Positions 1 through 5,493 of a stretch of 24,706 bases of DNA are shown in pieces. The DNA lies in the IMG/VR virus record IMGVR_UViG_3300037485_000422, positions 1-24,706 of that record; one strand, 5' to 3'. This stretch comes from a virus. Within the stretch, counting starts at the first letter, position 1. Every line of letters begins with the position of its first letter. Position numbers and translations under genes: made by a program. A model generated the notes under the pieces. That model searched no databases, had not been told where the DNA came from, and worked only from the letters and a program-made list of their open reading frames with translations.

Positions 1-462
1 TGGCGACGATAAACCTTGCACTTGTTCACAATTAGTATTTAAATAAATAACCAATGGGTGTAGTTGTTCTTTGTTTATTGTTTCTTGTTTAACTATACTA
101 ACAGTGCTTTGACTGTGCTTTGTACTGTGCTTTTGCAGTGCTATGTCTAGTGCTTTGGTAGTTGCTTTGGTATTTTTTACAATAGCAATTATATTTGATG
201 AGTATTGATTTTTACTAATTTCTACCATTTCTATAAATCCATAGTCGACTAATTCATTTAATCCCGCAGAGTAAGTTCTCCAATTTTTAACCCCTATTGC
301 TTCCATAACCATTTGTGAAGGAAGCCCAAACTTATCCTTCCAACCCAAACGATTGCAGTGTTCAATAGCAAAAAAATAAATTGCGTAATGAATAGGCTTT
401 ACTTTGTCTGGGTTATCAAATGCCCAGTTGCAGAAGTTTCTACTTAAATCGTAACTATTCAT
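1..462 (-). CDS. replication initiator-like winged-helix protein (cut by window edge)
   Basis: The gene starts at 462 and stays open to base 1, giving the first 154 residues. Residues 1-95 look like the winged-helix N-terminal domain of phage replication initiators or DnaD-like replisome organisers: an aromatic-rich helix pair (YAIYFFAIEHCNRLGW, residues 27-41), then a helix-turn-helix (about 47-80) reading like LPSQMVMEAIGV...YSAGLNELVDYGFI. A polar linker (residues 98-121) follows and is encoded by tandem DNA repeats, the arrangement seen in phages whose origin lies inside the initiator gene. Its first 8 bases overlap the end of the gene at 455-649, so it is the last gene seen in that leftward unit. 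The family role is inferred from this pattern; the C-terminal loader-binding or initiator part is outside the window. It could instead be a transcription regulator with the same fold. Confidence 0.68.
   Translation of the reverse strand, partial: MNSYDLSRNFCNWAFDNPDKVKPIHYAIYFFAIEHCNRLGWKDKFGLPSQMVMEAIGVKNWRTYSAGLNELVDYGFIEMVEISKNQYSSNIIAIVKNTKATTKALDIALQKHSTKHSQSTVSIVKQETINKEQLHPLVIYLNTNCEQVQGLSSP
101..169. repeat. iteron-like tandem repeats, candidate replication origin
   Basis: On the plus strand six 11-12 base units follow one another with almost no spacer: ACAGTGCTTTG (101-111), ACTGTGCTTTG (112-122), ACTGTGCTTTT (124-134), GCAGTGCTATG (135-145), TCTAGTGCTTTG (146-157) and GTAGTTGCTTTG (158-169). 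The shared core is GTGCTTTG, decaying to the right. The unit is about one helical turn long and is not a multiple of three throughout, so selection on the protein alone does not explain it well. Iterons inside the initiator gene are known from lambda O and from many other phages; the origin role here is inferred. Confidence 0.6.
166..197 (+). promoter_or_regulatory. possible rightward promoter beside the iterons
   Basis: TTTG at 166-169 and TATATTTG at 190-197 are 20 bases apart, fitting the Bacteroidetes sigma-A pattern. It points right, antisense to the replication gene, and its -33 part overlaps the last iteron. It could make a primer or antisense RNA. One or more such matches are expected by chance in coding DNA this AT-rich, so it is weak. 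Confidence 0.3.
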
Positions 463-649
463 TTGGTTCTATATTATAATAAAACTTTAAAATAAAAGGC
501 AGTAATTTTTCAACATCATTTCTTGTAATTGTAACTGCTGCCCTATTTTCACCTTCTACACATTCAAAACATAAATATTCACCAATGCTAACAAACATAA
601 CATCACTTGAAATATTTATACATTCAAATTCTAAATAATCTTTACGCAT
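455..649 (-). CDS. small hypothetical protein, 64 aa
   Basis: I do not recognise this 64-residue acidic protein. It has one Cys pair (residues 27 and 30 in a YLCFECVEG stretch) and a basic residue-poor, hydrophobic C-terminal half ending in ILKFYYNIEPNE. No membrane segment or known fold is evident. It is the first gene after the structured RNA and terminator at 670-761, with only about 20 bases between the T-run and its ATG, so its expression should depend on read-through of that terminator. Its TAG stop lies inside the first codons of the replication-like gene (8-base overlap), which suggests translational coupling and makes it part of a replication unit. Confidence 0.6.
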   Translation of the reverse strand: MRKDYLEFECINISSDVMFVSIGEYLCFECVEGENRAAVTITRNDVEKLLPFILKFYYNIEPNE

Positions 650-669
650 AACTTAAATTTTTAGTAAAT

Positions 670-761
670 AAAAAACCCCTTAAATCCTTTGGGGCTTCAC
701 GTCCAAATTCATTAAGAGGTCTTAATAACGTCTTTAGGTTCTATAGTGTGAAGCCGAACCG
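670..761 (-). ncRNA. candidate structured RNA: H-type pseudoknot, inner hairpin and terminator
   Basis: Read leftward, the RNA starts near 761 and can form GGTTC (760-756) with GAACC (741-737). The loop of that stem holds GGCTTCAC (755-748), a perfect 8-base match to GTGAAGCC (700-693), which gives an H-type pseudoknot. Between them sits a hairpin ATTAAG-ACCT-CTTAAT (726-711). The RNA ends in CCCC (694-691) paired with GGGG (679-676) followed by six T (675-670), an intrinsic terminator. Bases 694-693 are shared by the pseudoknot stem and the terminator stem, so the two partly exclude each other. It may be a free small RNA or a leader/attenuator for the gene starting at 649. I cannot assign it to a known RNA family. 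Confidence 0.55.
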
Positions 762-765
762 TTTA

Positions 766-773
766 CAAATATA
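766..773 (-). promoter_or_regulatory. promoter -7 element for the structured RNA
   Basis: Minus-strand TATATTTG reading from 773 to 766 matches TAnnTTTG. The -33 part is not ideal: TTTG elements lie 16 and 22 bases upstream (790-793 and 796-799), not 19. A start near 761 would put the first base just before the GGTTC arm of the pseudoknot. Confidence 0.5.
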
Positions 774-784
774 CAAACTATTTT

Positions 785-892
785 TTAATCAAACTCAAAA
801 TTTTTATAGAAATTATTAGAAATGTTTACTCTTTTCTTCCAACGTTTAAGCCTTCTGTATTCGTATTTCTGTCGCGGGTAGTATAACTTCAT
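785..892 (-). CDS. tiny basic protein, 35 aa
   Basis: This short gene reads ATG at 892 to TAA at 785 and encodes 35 residues, strongly basic and aromatic (MKLYYPRQKYEYRRLKRW at the start, NNFYKNFEFD at the end). Its ATG overlaps the TGA stop of the upstream gene as ATGA, the same junction used by several neighbours, which is the main reason to believe it. It closes the tiny-gene cluster before the promoter for the structured RNA. Nothing shows its function; a nucleic-acid-binding role would fit the charge but is only a guess. Confidence 0.5.
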   Translation of the reverse strand: MKLYYPRQKYEYRRLKRWKKRVNISNNFYKNFEFD

Positions 893-1167
893 AGCTTTTC
901 GATTTCGTGTTTTACTTCTTCCCAATAATTTCTTGTAGCTTCTAATCTTTCAGATAATTCAATTTCAATATGATATTTTAATTTTGAATTTTGTTTATAG
1001 TGTTCATTATGAAAATATCTTTCTTTTATTATTTCATCAACTGCTATTAACGCGCATTGTTTAGCTATCACAGTACATAGTATTTCTTCGCCACAATCAG
1101 TATCTTCATTCATTAGTATAATTCTGTAAGAGTCAACTAAATCGTTTGCTTTATCTTTTGGATTCAT
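889..1167 (-). CDS. small phage protein, 92 aa, paralogue of the next gene upstream
   Basis: A 92-residue helical protein of unknown function, of a type common in Bacteroidota phages. It begins MNPKDKANDLVDSYRIIL, has a central AKQCALIAVDEII helix and ends in HEIEKL. The neighbour at 1164-1346 has the same plan (MTPKELAISLTEDF, AVKCAIYTAHQRI, NELEKL), so the two look like tandem duplicates; this copy has a longer middle segment (residues about 48-75). Start and stop overlap the neighbours as ATGA on both sides, pointing to coupled translation. No catalytic motif is visible. Confidence 0.65.
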   Translation of the reverse strand: MNPKDKANDLVDSYRIILMNEDTDCGEEILCTVIAKQCALIAVDEIIKERYFHNEHYKQNSKLKYHIEIELSERLEATRNYWEEVKHEIEKL

Positions 1168-1346
1168 AGCTTTTCAAGTTCGTTAACTACTTGTTTTAAA
1201 TATTTGATTCTTTCAATGTCAAACGTTTCTTGTATTCGTTGGTGTGCTGTGTAAATAGCGCATTTAACAGCTAATTTATAGTTTTTAATCTCTAAGCCTA
1301 TAAAGAAATCTTCTGTTAAGCTAATAGCTAATTCTTTGGGTGTCAT
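1164..1346 (-). CDS. small phage protein, 60 aa, paralogue of the 889-1167 product
   Basis: A 60-residue version of the same helical family as the next gene downstream, sharing the M-x-P-K-[ED] start, a central Cys-Ala helix and the E-[IL]-E-K-L C-terminus. The function is unknown. The start ATG overlaps the TGA stop of the gene at 1343-1570, and its own stop overlaps the start at 1167. The pair suggests a local duplication followed by loss or gain of a 30-residue middle segment. Confidence 0.62.
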   Translation of the reverse strand: MTPKELAISLTEDFFIGLEIKNYKLAVKCAIYTAHQRIQETFDIERIKYLKQVVNELEKL

Positions 1347-1570
1347 ATTTTTGATGTTACAATTATTGAATCCGAGTTTACAACCTTAAATGTACGCATT
1401 TGCTTGTACTTTTGCATAAAATGAATTAACCGTTTACCGTTATCCGTATGAATTACGTCCTCAAAATATTCTTTACCTTGGGTTAGTTCTGCATAAACAC
1501 GGTATAAAATGTTTTGCAAATCATCAAACGTACTATATTCAATGGTTAATGTTACTTCTTTCGTTTTCAT
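1343..1570 (-). CDS. small hypothetical protein, 75 aa
   Basis: I chose the ATG at 1570, giving a protein that begins MKTKEVTLTIEYSTFDDL. An in-frame ATG at 1594 would add eight residues but increases the overlap with the upstream gene to 56 bases. With 1570 the overlap is 32 bases. The protein looks alpha/beta, with an N-terminal beta strand, a helix (DDLQNILYRVYAEL), and a C-terminal strand ending in SIIVTSKI. The function is unknown. It belongs to the coupled cluster running left from the promoter at 2119-2090. Confidence 0.55.
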   Translation of the reverse strand: MKTKEVTLTIEYSTFDDLQNILYRVYAELTQGKEYFEDVIHTDNGKRLIHFMQKYKQMRTFKVVNSDSIIVTSKI

Positions 1571-1757
1571 AGTATTTGGAATAATATTTATCAAAATCTA
1601 AATCTTTATCTAACCAACCAACTAAATTTGCGCTTCGCATTTGTTCTTTCTCAATCATTTTAGAATACGAATAAATCCTATCTAGGTCTTCGGCTGTAAA
1701 TTCATTTTTTGCACTTTCTACAAGTGTTTCGTACATCCAATCAATAGCTGTTTTCAT
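1539..1757 (-). CDS. small conserved phage protein starting MKTA, 72 aa
   Basis: The ATG at 1757 gives MKTAIDWMYETLVESAK, which resembles a widespread Bacteroidota phage family that begins MKTAVEWL and carries an AKEMEKQQ-like segment, here SKMIEKEQM at about residues 32-40. The longer start at 1781 adds eight residues inside the upstream gene and breaks that match. The C-terminus is rich in Tyr, Asp and Lys (DFDKYYSKYYENE). The family function is unknown; it is usually found among short accessory genes. It overlaps both neighbours by 17-32 bases. Confidence 0.62.
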   Translation of the reverse strand: MKTAIDWMYETLVESAKNEFTAEDLDRIYSYSKMIEKEQMRSANLVGWLDKDLDFDKYYSKYYENERSNINH

Positions 1758-1923
1758 GGCTCCAAGTTTTAGATTCTTCATTCCATCTTAAATTATAAGC
1801 CTTTGCGCTGCAAACTTTCATGTAATGCGCTATATTCATTCGACCTACGTTTTTCTTTTCTTGCTCCAACCAATAGTTTAATATTTCTAATAATGTTGGA
1901 TTGCTTTTTTTAGGCTCTCTCAT
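1741..1923 (-). CDS. small hypothetical protein, 60 aa
   Basis: An unrecognised 60-residue protein with a basic N-terminus (MREPKKSNPTLLEILNYWLEQ), a likely helical middle and a Trp-containing C-terminus (NLRWNEESKTWSHENSY). Its ATG overlaps the TGA of the tiny membrane-protein gene at 1920-2066 as ATGA. It is the second gene after the promoter at 2119-2090. Confidence 0.55.
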   Translation of the reverse strand: MREPKKSNPTLLEILNYWLEQEKKNVGRMNIAHYMKVCSAKAYNLRWNEESKTWSHENSY

Positions 1924-2066
1924 GGCATTAAATTTAAAAGTGAATAAGATATACCAATCAATGCAAATAAGAACGTCCAGAAGCCTAAAACCGTGCTTAA
2001 AAACTCTTTCTGCTCATCGTTGGCAGGTGTAACTTGGTCTAGTAAATTTGTAAAGTGTTTTTTCAT
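1920..2066 (-). CDS. tiny membrane protein, 48 aa
   Basis: ATG at 2066 to TGA at 1920 encodes 48 residues: a polar N-terminal half (MKKHFTNLLDQVTPANDEQK) and one hydrophobic segment (about residues 29-45, FWTFLFALIGISYSLLN), so it is probably a single-pass inner-membrane protein. It is the first gene after a good promoter, about 20 bases downstream of the -7 element, and its stop overlaps the next start as ATGA. The function is unknown; being first in an operator-controlled unit, it could act at the host membrane, for example in exclusion, but nothing in the sequence proves this. Confidence 0.6.
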   Translation of the reverse strand: MKKHFTNLLDQVTPANDEQKEFLSTVLGFWTFLFALIGISYSLLNLMP

Positions 2067-2089
2067 GTTGTTTTGTTTAATTGTTTCAA

Positions 2090-2119
2090 CAAATATATAT
2101 ATTCTTTTTAGAATAACAA
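2090..2119 (-). promoter_or_regulatory. sigma-A-type promoter for the leftward small-gene cluster
   Basis: On the minus strand TTG (2119-2117), a 19-base spacer, then TATATTTG (2097-2090) matches the Bacteroidetes consensus TTG-N19-TAnnTTTG exactly. It points at the ATG at 2066. A palindrome fills most of the spacer (separate entry), so regulation by a repressor is likely. Confidence 0.72.
2100..2115. promoter_or_regulatory. candidate operator palindrome between -33 and -7
   Basis: TATTCT (2100-2105), four T, AGAATA (2110-2115) is a perfect 6-base inverted repeat lying wholly inside the promoter spacer, where a bound dimeric repressor would block RNA polymerase. The Cro/C1-type protein at 24381-24584 is the only visible candidate binder. 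The flank AGAATAACA recurs at 24330-24338 in the promoter next to that regulator. Confidence 0.5.
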
Positions 2120-2158
2120 CTATTTTATTAAATATTTTTTAATTTTTTTTTAGGCAAT

Positions 2159-2185
2159 AAAAAAACCCCTACCGAAGTAAGGGTT
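2159..2185 (-). terminator. strong intrinsic terminator ending the lysis end of the late operon
   Basis: In the leftward transcript AACCCTTAC, a TTCG tetraloop and GTAGGGGTT form nine pairs (one G-U), followed by seven T. The UUCG loop makes it very stable. It sits 42 bases after the stop of the last late gene (2227) and separates the late genes from the small-gene cluster. Confidence 0.85.
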
Positions 2186-2217
2186 CTTAACAATTAAACC
2201 ATTATGAAAAAGCAATA

Positions 2218-2225
2218 CAAATATA
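2218..2225 (-). promoter_or_regulatory. possible -7 element just after the late operon
   Basis: TATATTTG on the minus strand lies immediately after the stop codon at 2227. No TTG is found 19 bases upstream. Transcription from here would make an RNA of only about 55 bases ending at the terminator at 2159-2185. Confidence 0.25.
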
Positions 2226-2226
2226 A

Positions 2227-2451
2227 CTATTTTAATTTCTTAGATATATATCTGCCTAATATTTTTCCTGCGAAGCCCAAAAACGGATTTTGAGCCTCAA
2301 CTTTCACCTCTAAGCTGTCCTCCGTTTTCGTAACTTCAATGTCTAATTTATTTGAATCTAATAATACTTTCGATTCTTTGTCGTCTCTTTTTACTTCAAT
2401 GTGCGTATCGTTTACTTGTACGTCAACATCAATTTTCTTTTTCTTTGCCAT
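2227..2451 (-). CDS. small lysine-rich hypothetical protein, 74 aa
   Basis: An unrecognised 74-residue protein that starts MAKKKKIDVDVQVND, continues as alternating beta-type strands rich in Asp, Glu, Lys and Val, and ends in a basic, hydrophobic helix (FLGFAGKILGRYISKKLK). Such a C-terminal amphipathic helix could touch membrane. It is the last gene of the late operon, two bases after the endolysin, which suggests a link to lysis, but no known spanin or holin features (signal peptide, lipobox) are present. Confidence 0.6.
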   Translation of the reverse strand: MAKKKKIDVDVQVNDTHIEVKRDDKESKVLLDSNKLDIEVTKTEDSLEVKVEAQNPFLGFAGKILGRYISKKLK

Positions 2452-2453
2452 TT

Positions 2454-2972
2454 TTATTTTTCGTTTGTTGTGATTACTCCTTTAGGTTCTAAATGTACTC
2501 TTCGAACGTTTGCAGGTTGTGCAATTTTCCACGCCGTTCTACGTGCTTTAAATAATCTAGTCTTTGCGATACGTGAAACGCTTACAGAGTTGCCCTGATT
2601 ACCTCCTAAAACATGATAATGCGTTTTGTCCTCACCTATATAAATTCCTACGTGACCGCCACCATCTCTTTTAAATGTTAATATATCCCCTAACATTGGC
2701 TCTGTCGCTTCGTTTCCCCACGTTGACCATGATAACGCCCACAAAGGCTTAGATACTACGTCTAATCCAGCCATTTTGCATATATAAGCTATGTATAAAC
2801 CACACCAAGGAATCTCATCTGAATTATAAACTTTGTCTAAGCATAGTTCACGCGCCCAATTCATGATAATAGGATTGTGCTGTTTGCCTTCGACCTCTTT
2901 AACTCCAATATGTTTAATAGCTTGTACTAAAATTCTAGGTGCGCCTTCATTATATAACCAGTCGTAATTCAT
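2454..2972 (-). CDS. endolysin, TIGR02594-like CHAP/NlpC-P60 peptidase
   Basis: At 172 residues this has the plan of the TIGR02594-type cysteine peptidases used as lysins by Bacteroidota phages, which cut peptide cross-links of peptidoglycan. The catalytic Cys is in IPWCGLYIAY (Cys57), a GDILTFKR strand precedes the His in GGGHVGIY (His107), and HVLGGNQGNSV (Asn125) follows, as in the family. An N-terminal helix (APRILVQAIKHIGVKE) is typical of these enzymes. There is no signal peptide, so it needs a holin; the gene just upstream (2969-3199) is a candidate, and the two overlap as ATGA. The C-terminal tail (about 150-172) is basic and may bind the cell wall. Confidence 0.88.
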   Translation of the reverse strand: MNYDWLYNEGAPRILVQAIKHIGVKEVEGKQHNPIIMNWARELCLDKVYNSDEIPWCGLYIAYICKMAGLDVVSKPLWALSWSTWGNEATEPMLGDILTFKRDGGGHVGIYIGEDKTHYHVLGGNQGNSVSVSRIAKTRLFKARRTAWKIAQPANVRRVHLEPKGVITTNEK

Positions 2973-3199
2973 GCAATTAGATTTTTAAGCTTTTCGTTTA
3001 ATTCGTCTTTCGGTATAACAATAAAACTAGCTTCTTTATCAAGTTCTTTTTCAAATACTTGTTCAGTTTTTCCGTAACATTCGTAAAGACGAACCTTTAA
3101 ATCTTGTACCTCATTATGTGTATAATATAACCAAATAGCCAGTACTCCAGTTGCGCCTTGTTTCTTAATAATTTCAAAAAGTTTGTTTAAATCAATCAC
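2969..3199 (-). CDS. candidate holin, BhlA/UviB-like single-span membrane protein
   Basis: A 76-residue protein with a short N-terminal helix, one hydrophobic stretch (QGATGVLAIWLYY, residues 14-26) and a charged tail. The motif QG-x3-VL-x-IWL and the charged region after it resemble BhlA/UviB-type holins, which let the endolysin reach the wall. It starts with GTG at 3199, overlapping the TGA of the upstream gene, and its own stop overlaps the endolysin ATG. The position directly before the lysin supports the call. The hydrophobic stretch is short for a full membrane span, so it may instead be an accessory protein. Confidence 0.5.
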   Translation of the reverse strand: MIDLNKLFEIIKKQGATGVLAIWLYYTHNEVQDLKVRLYECYGKTEQVFEKELDKEASFIVIPKDELNEKLKNLIA

Positions 3200-3750
3200 A
3201 GTATTAAAATTTGAGTGTTATATCCGTTACCGTGTTCATAGTTGCAAGAACCATGACAGCATCCTGTACAACCAAAGCAATCAATCATTGGGCGTAAATC
3301 TGTATCTCTATTTTCAAGTGAAATAAATTCAGGGTACAATGATTTATTTTTGATTAGATACTTAATCAATCGTTCTTCAAAAAATGCTGCCTTTTGTGCG
3401 TAATGCTCCATTCCAAATGCAACCTCTCTTTGACTTACTGAACTTGAAAAGTCCCCGTTTTGAGTTTGAAGACCTTTGTTTTTAAGTTGGTAGGTTAAAC
3501 CGAAAACCGCATCTTCAGCAGAACGCCACGCTATAATAGGCTGTATAAATTTGATTAGTGTTTCTTCATCATTTGTTGCTGTTTGGTCATTATAGACTTG
3601 AAGCATATAATTAAAAAACGTAGTGCCTAATATTGGCATAACGCGAAGCTGTGCCTGTGTTGCAATATACGGTGTTACGTCTGTAACGTCAACATTTGCT
3701 GTTATTGGCGTGTTCGTTTTTAGGTAGTTTTCAGTTATAAAGTAAAGCAT
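3196..3750 (-). CDS. head-tail adaptor-like virion protein with Cys-rich tail
   Basis: The first 150 residues are mostly helical and resemble a Bacteroidota phage family (DUF6712-like) near portal genes: a start like LYFITENYLKTNTPITANVD, then VMPILGTTFFNYML and a long helix about 60-95. Such proteins are candidates for the ring joined to the portal. The C-terminus is unusual: residues 158-169 contain five Cys (CxxCxxCCxxxC) with His at 166 and 173, which could bind metal. The ATG is shared as TAATG with the portal stop, so the two are translationally coupled. The adaptor role is inferred from position. Confidence 0.6.
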   Translation of the reverse strand: MLYFITENYLKTNTPITANVDVTDVTPYIATQAQLRVMPILGTTFFNYMLQVYNDQTATNDEETLIKFIQPIIAWRSAEDAVFGLTYQLKNKGLQTQNGDFSSSVSQREVAFGMEHYAQKAAFFEERLIKYLIKNKSLYPEFISLENRDTDLRPMIDCFGCTGCCHGSCNYEHGNGYNTQILIL

Positions 3751-5069
3751 TATACAACAGGTGTTTCAGGGTTTGTACTAGGCACAATATCACCGCCTTC
3801 AATCGGTGGTAAACTTGCTAAGGCTCTGATTTCGTTTGGAGTCATAGAACCGAGAACTTTTGTAGCTACCAATGGACTCAAAGAGTTTAAAGCGTCACTT
3901 GTTTTAGATGCGCTTTCTTCAACTTCGACAATCGTTTCGTTAATGATTTGAAAGTTGTTTATTTTTAACTCACCTTTTACTTTTGCAATATGCAATAACT
4001 CATTAAATATATCTTCGACATTTTCTCGCAAAGGTTTAACTACGTTTTTTTCAAATATTACATAGGCTTGTTTGATGTCCGAACCGCTACCAAGTGAGCC
4101 AGTTGTTCTAACTCCCATTAATATTGGGTCAATAGTGTGCGCAAAACAAATCTGTTCTGTATTTAAACTAGATGCTTCTTGAAAGAGTTTATCGTTTGAG
4201 TTAGTTGGTAAACTTTCAATCTTTGGCATCTGTTCAGCACTATTTGCAAAGAATGCAACCGCTTTCCCTGCGTTTTCCGCGCCTTTTAGCTTATCAATGG
4301 TTCTACGTAGTACGTTCTTTTCTTCTTCGCTTTGTGGACGTTTAGGGAACATCATAGCAAATGAAGGGAAAACAGCGTTTTGTATATTAGATTTTGCTAA
4401 ATAACTTAGTTCACCGCTTAAAAACGCAAAATTTAACGCACTTGAATACTGCGGAAGTGGATAATAGTCTTGACCTATACAAGGTAACTCGTAAATAAAC
4501 AGCTGTTCGTACTCTTTGTTTAGTGGGTGGTACGGAACAATCTCTAAAACGTCTATCCTAGATGCCCAATCTTCACAAATAAAATACGTTTTACCATCTC
4601 TAGAACGTCTTAATTTCTCTGGTGATAAGTTGTCTATTTTGGTAAGTTTTCCTTTATCTGAAAAACACAATTTAAAATAAACCCTGTTATGAATAACTAG
4701 TTGTTTTGTTACTATTGAAGCAGTCTTTTTTAACTTAATCTTCTTTTCGAATGCGTACAAATCAAGTTTTTCCTCGTTTGTTAGCTTATCAATGATAATA
4801 TTAAACCCACCACCGATAACAGCATTCGTTTTGTAATCAACTATTGCACCATGTAATGGACTAGAATAATACATTTGATTCAAAGTTTCAGGATATAAAT
4901 TTTCAATCCCGAATGGAATATAACCTGCTACTTGATAACGTCCGTTTACATAAGGCAATGATAAATTTCCGCCACCAATTTTGCTAAATGGTGTACTAAA
5001 AGATTGATAGCCTTCGACAACTTCAATAGTTTTGTTTTCACTTTGTTTGAATATATTATACCATGCCAT
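3750..5069 (-). CDS. portal protein
   Basis: A 439-residue protein with the sequence plan of phage portals, the dodecameric ring at one capsid vertex through which DNA passes. Visible signs are YYSSPLHGAIVDYKTNAVIGGG near residues 65-90, a stem/wing region with LSPEKLRRSRDG, and a C-terminal half with FAHTIDPILMGVRTTGSLGSGSDIKQAY followed by FEKNVVKPLRENVEDIFNELL, typical of the portal crown helices. The length fits siphovirus portals. The adaptor candidate follows directly. It lies 14 kb from the terminase large subunit, its usual neighbour, with the tail genes between. Confidence 0.85.
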   Translation of the reverse strand: MAWYNIFKQSENKTIEVVEGYQSFSTPFSKIGGGNLSLPYVNGRYQVAGYIPFGIENLYPETLNQMYYSSPLHGAIVDYKTNAVIGGGFNIIIDKLTNEEKLDLYAFEKKIKLKKTASIVTKQLVIHNRVYFKLCFSDKGKLTKIDNLSPEKLRRSRDGKTYFICEDWASRIDVLEIVPYHPLNKEYEQLFIYELPCIGQDYYPLPQYSSALNFAFLSGELSYLAKSNIQNAVFPSFAMMFPKRPQSEEEKNVLRRTIDKLKGAENAGKAVAFFANSAEQMPKIESLPTNSNDKLFQEASSLNTEQICFAHTIDPILMGVRTTGSLGSGSDIKQAYVIFEKNVVKPLRENVEDIFNELLHIAKVKGELKINNFQIINETIVEVEESASKTSDALNSLSPLVATKVLGSMTPNEIRALASLPPIEGGDIVPSTNPETPVV

Positions 5070-5072
5070 AAG

Positions 5073-5414
5073 TTAGTCGTAAATTGAGTTAATAAGCGCA
5101 CCTGAAACCACCATTCGACCTTCTTCGATAACTATTCCTGTTGTATCTTCAATTTCAGTAGGCGCGGATATTGCTTCATAAACTGAATAGGAATATTGTC
5201 CTTTAATTAGTTGAACATCCACAGGTTCATCTAATAAAAATTGATTAAATCTTTCGGGATAAGTTGAAATGTCTGGTGAACTAAATAATATTGGTTCGCT
5301 TTCGGGGTTCATTTCGTTTTGAAAAACAAATAAATAGAATGGATTAGACAAAGAACTAACCTCACTTAGTGTTAGAACTATATTGTTAACTTCATCTTTA
5401 TTAATGTAAATCAC
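5073..5414 (-). CDS. small conserved virion-module protein, 113 aa
   Basis: The sequence resembles a family repeatedly found among Bacteroidota phage structural genes: MIYINKDEVNNIVLTLSEVSSL, an FYLFVFQNE strand, a YPERFNQF motif, and the end with G-R-M-V-V-S-G. It looks like one all-beta domain. The function is unknown; the position between tail tube and portal suggests a neck, decoration or tail-tube accessory protein. It is separated from the tail-tube gene by a strong terminator, so it is expressed by read-through or from a promoter I cannot see. Confidence 0.6.
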   Translation of the reverse strand: MIYINKDEVNNIVLTLSEVSSLSNPFYLFVFQNEMNPESEPILFSSPDISTYPERFNQFLLDEPVDVQLIKGQYSYSVYEAISAPTEIEDTTGIVIEEGRMVVSGALINSIYD

Positions 5415-5445
5415 AACTATATTAAATTAGTACGTCTTTTTGTTT

Positions 5446-5471
5446 AAAAAAAAAGCACCCCGAAGGATGCT
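5446..5471 (-). terminator. strong intrinsic terminator after the tail-tube gene
   Basis: The leftward transcript forms AGCATCC, TTCG, GGGTGCT (seven pairs with a UUCG loop) followed by nine T (5454-5446). It lies 23 bases after the stop at 5494. Confidence 0.85.
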
Positions 5472-5493
5472 CATTTTCTAGAGAATAGTAGGT

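Noticed and set aside
1571-1594. Eight-residue N-terminal extension of the 1343-1570 gene
   Set aside because: It only lengthens overlap with the upstream gene; the ATG at 1570 is adequate.
2204-2284. Plus-strand frame of 26 codons starting MKKQYKYNYF after an AT-rich leader
   Set aside because: Mostly antisense to the end of the 2227-2451 gene; no promoter on the plus strand and no protein-like pattern.
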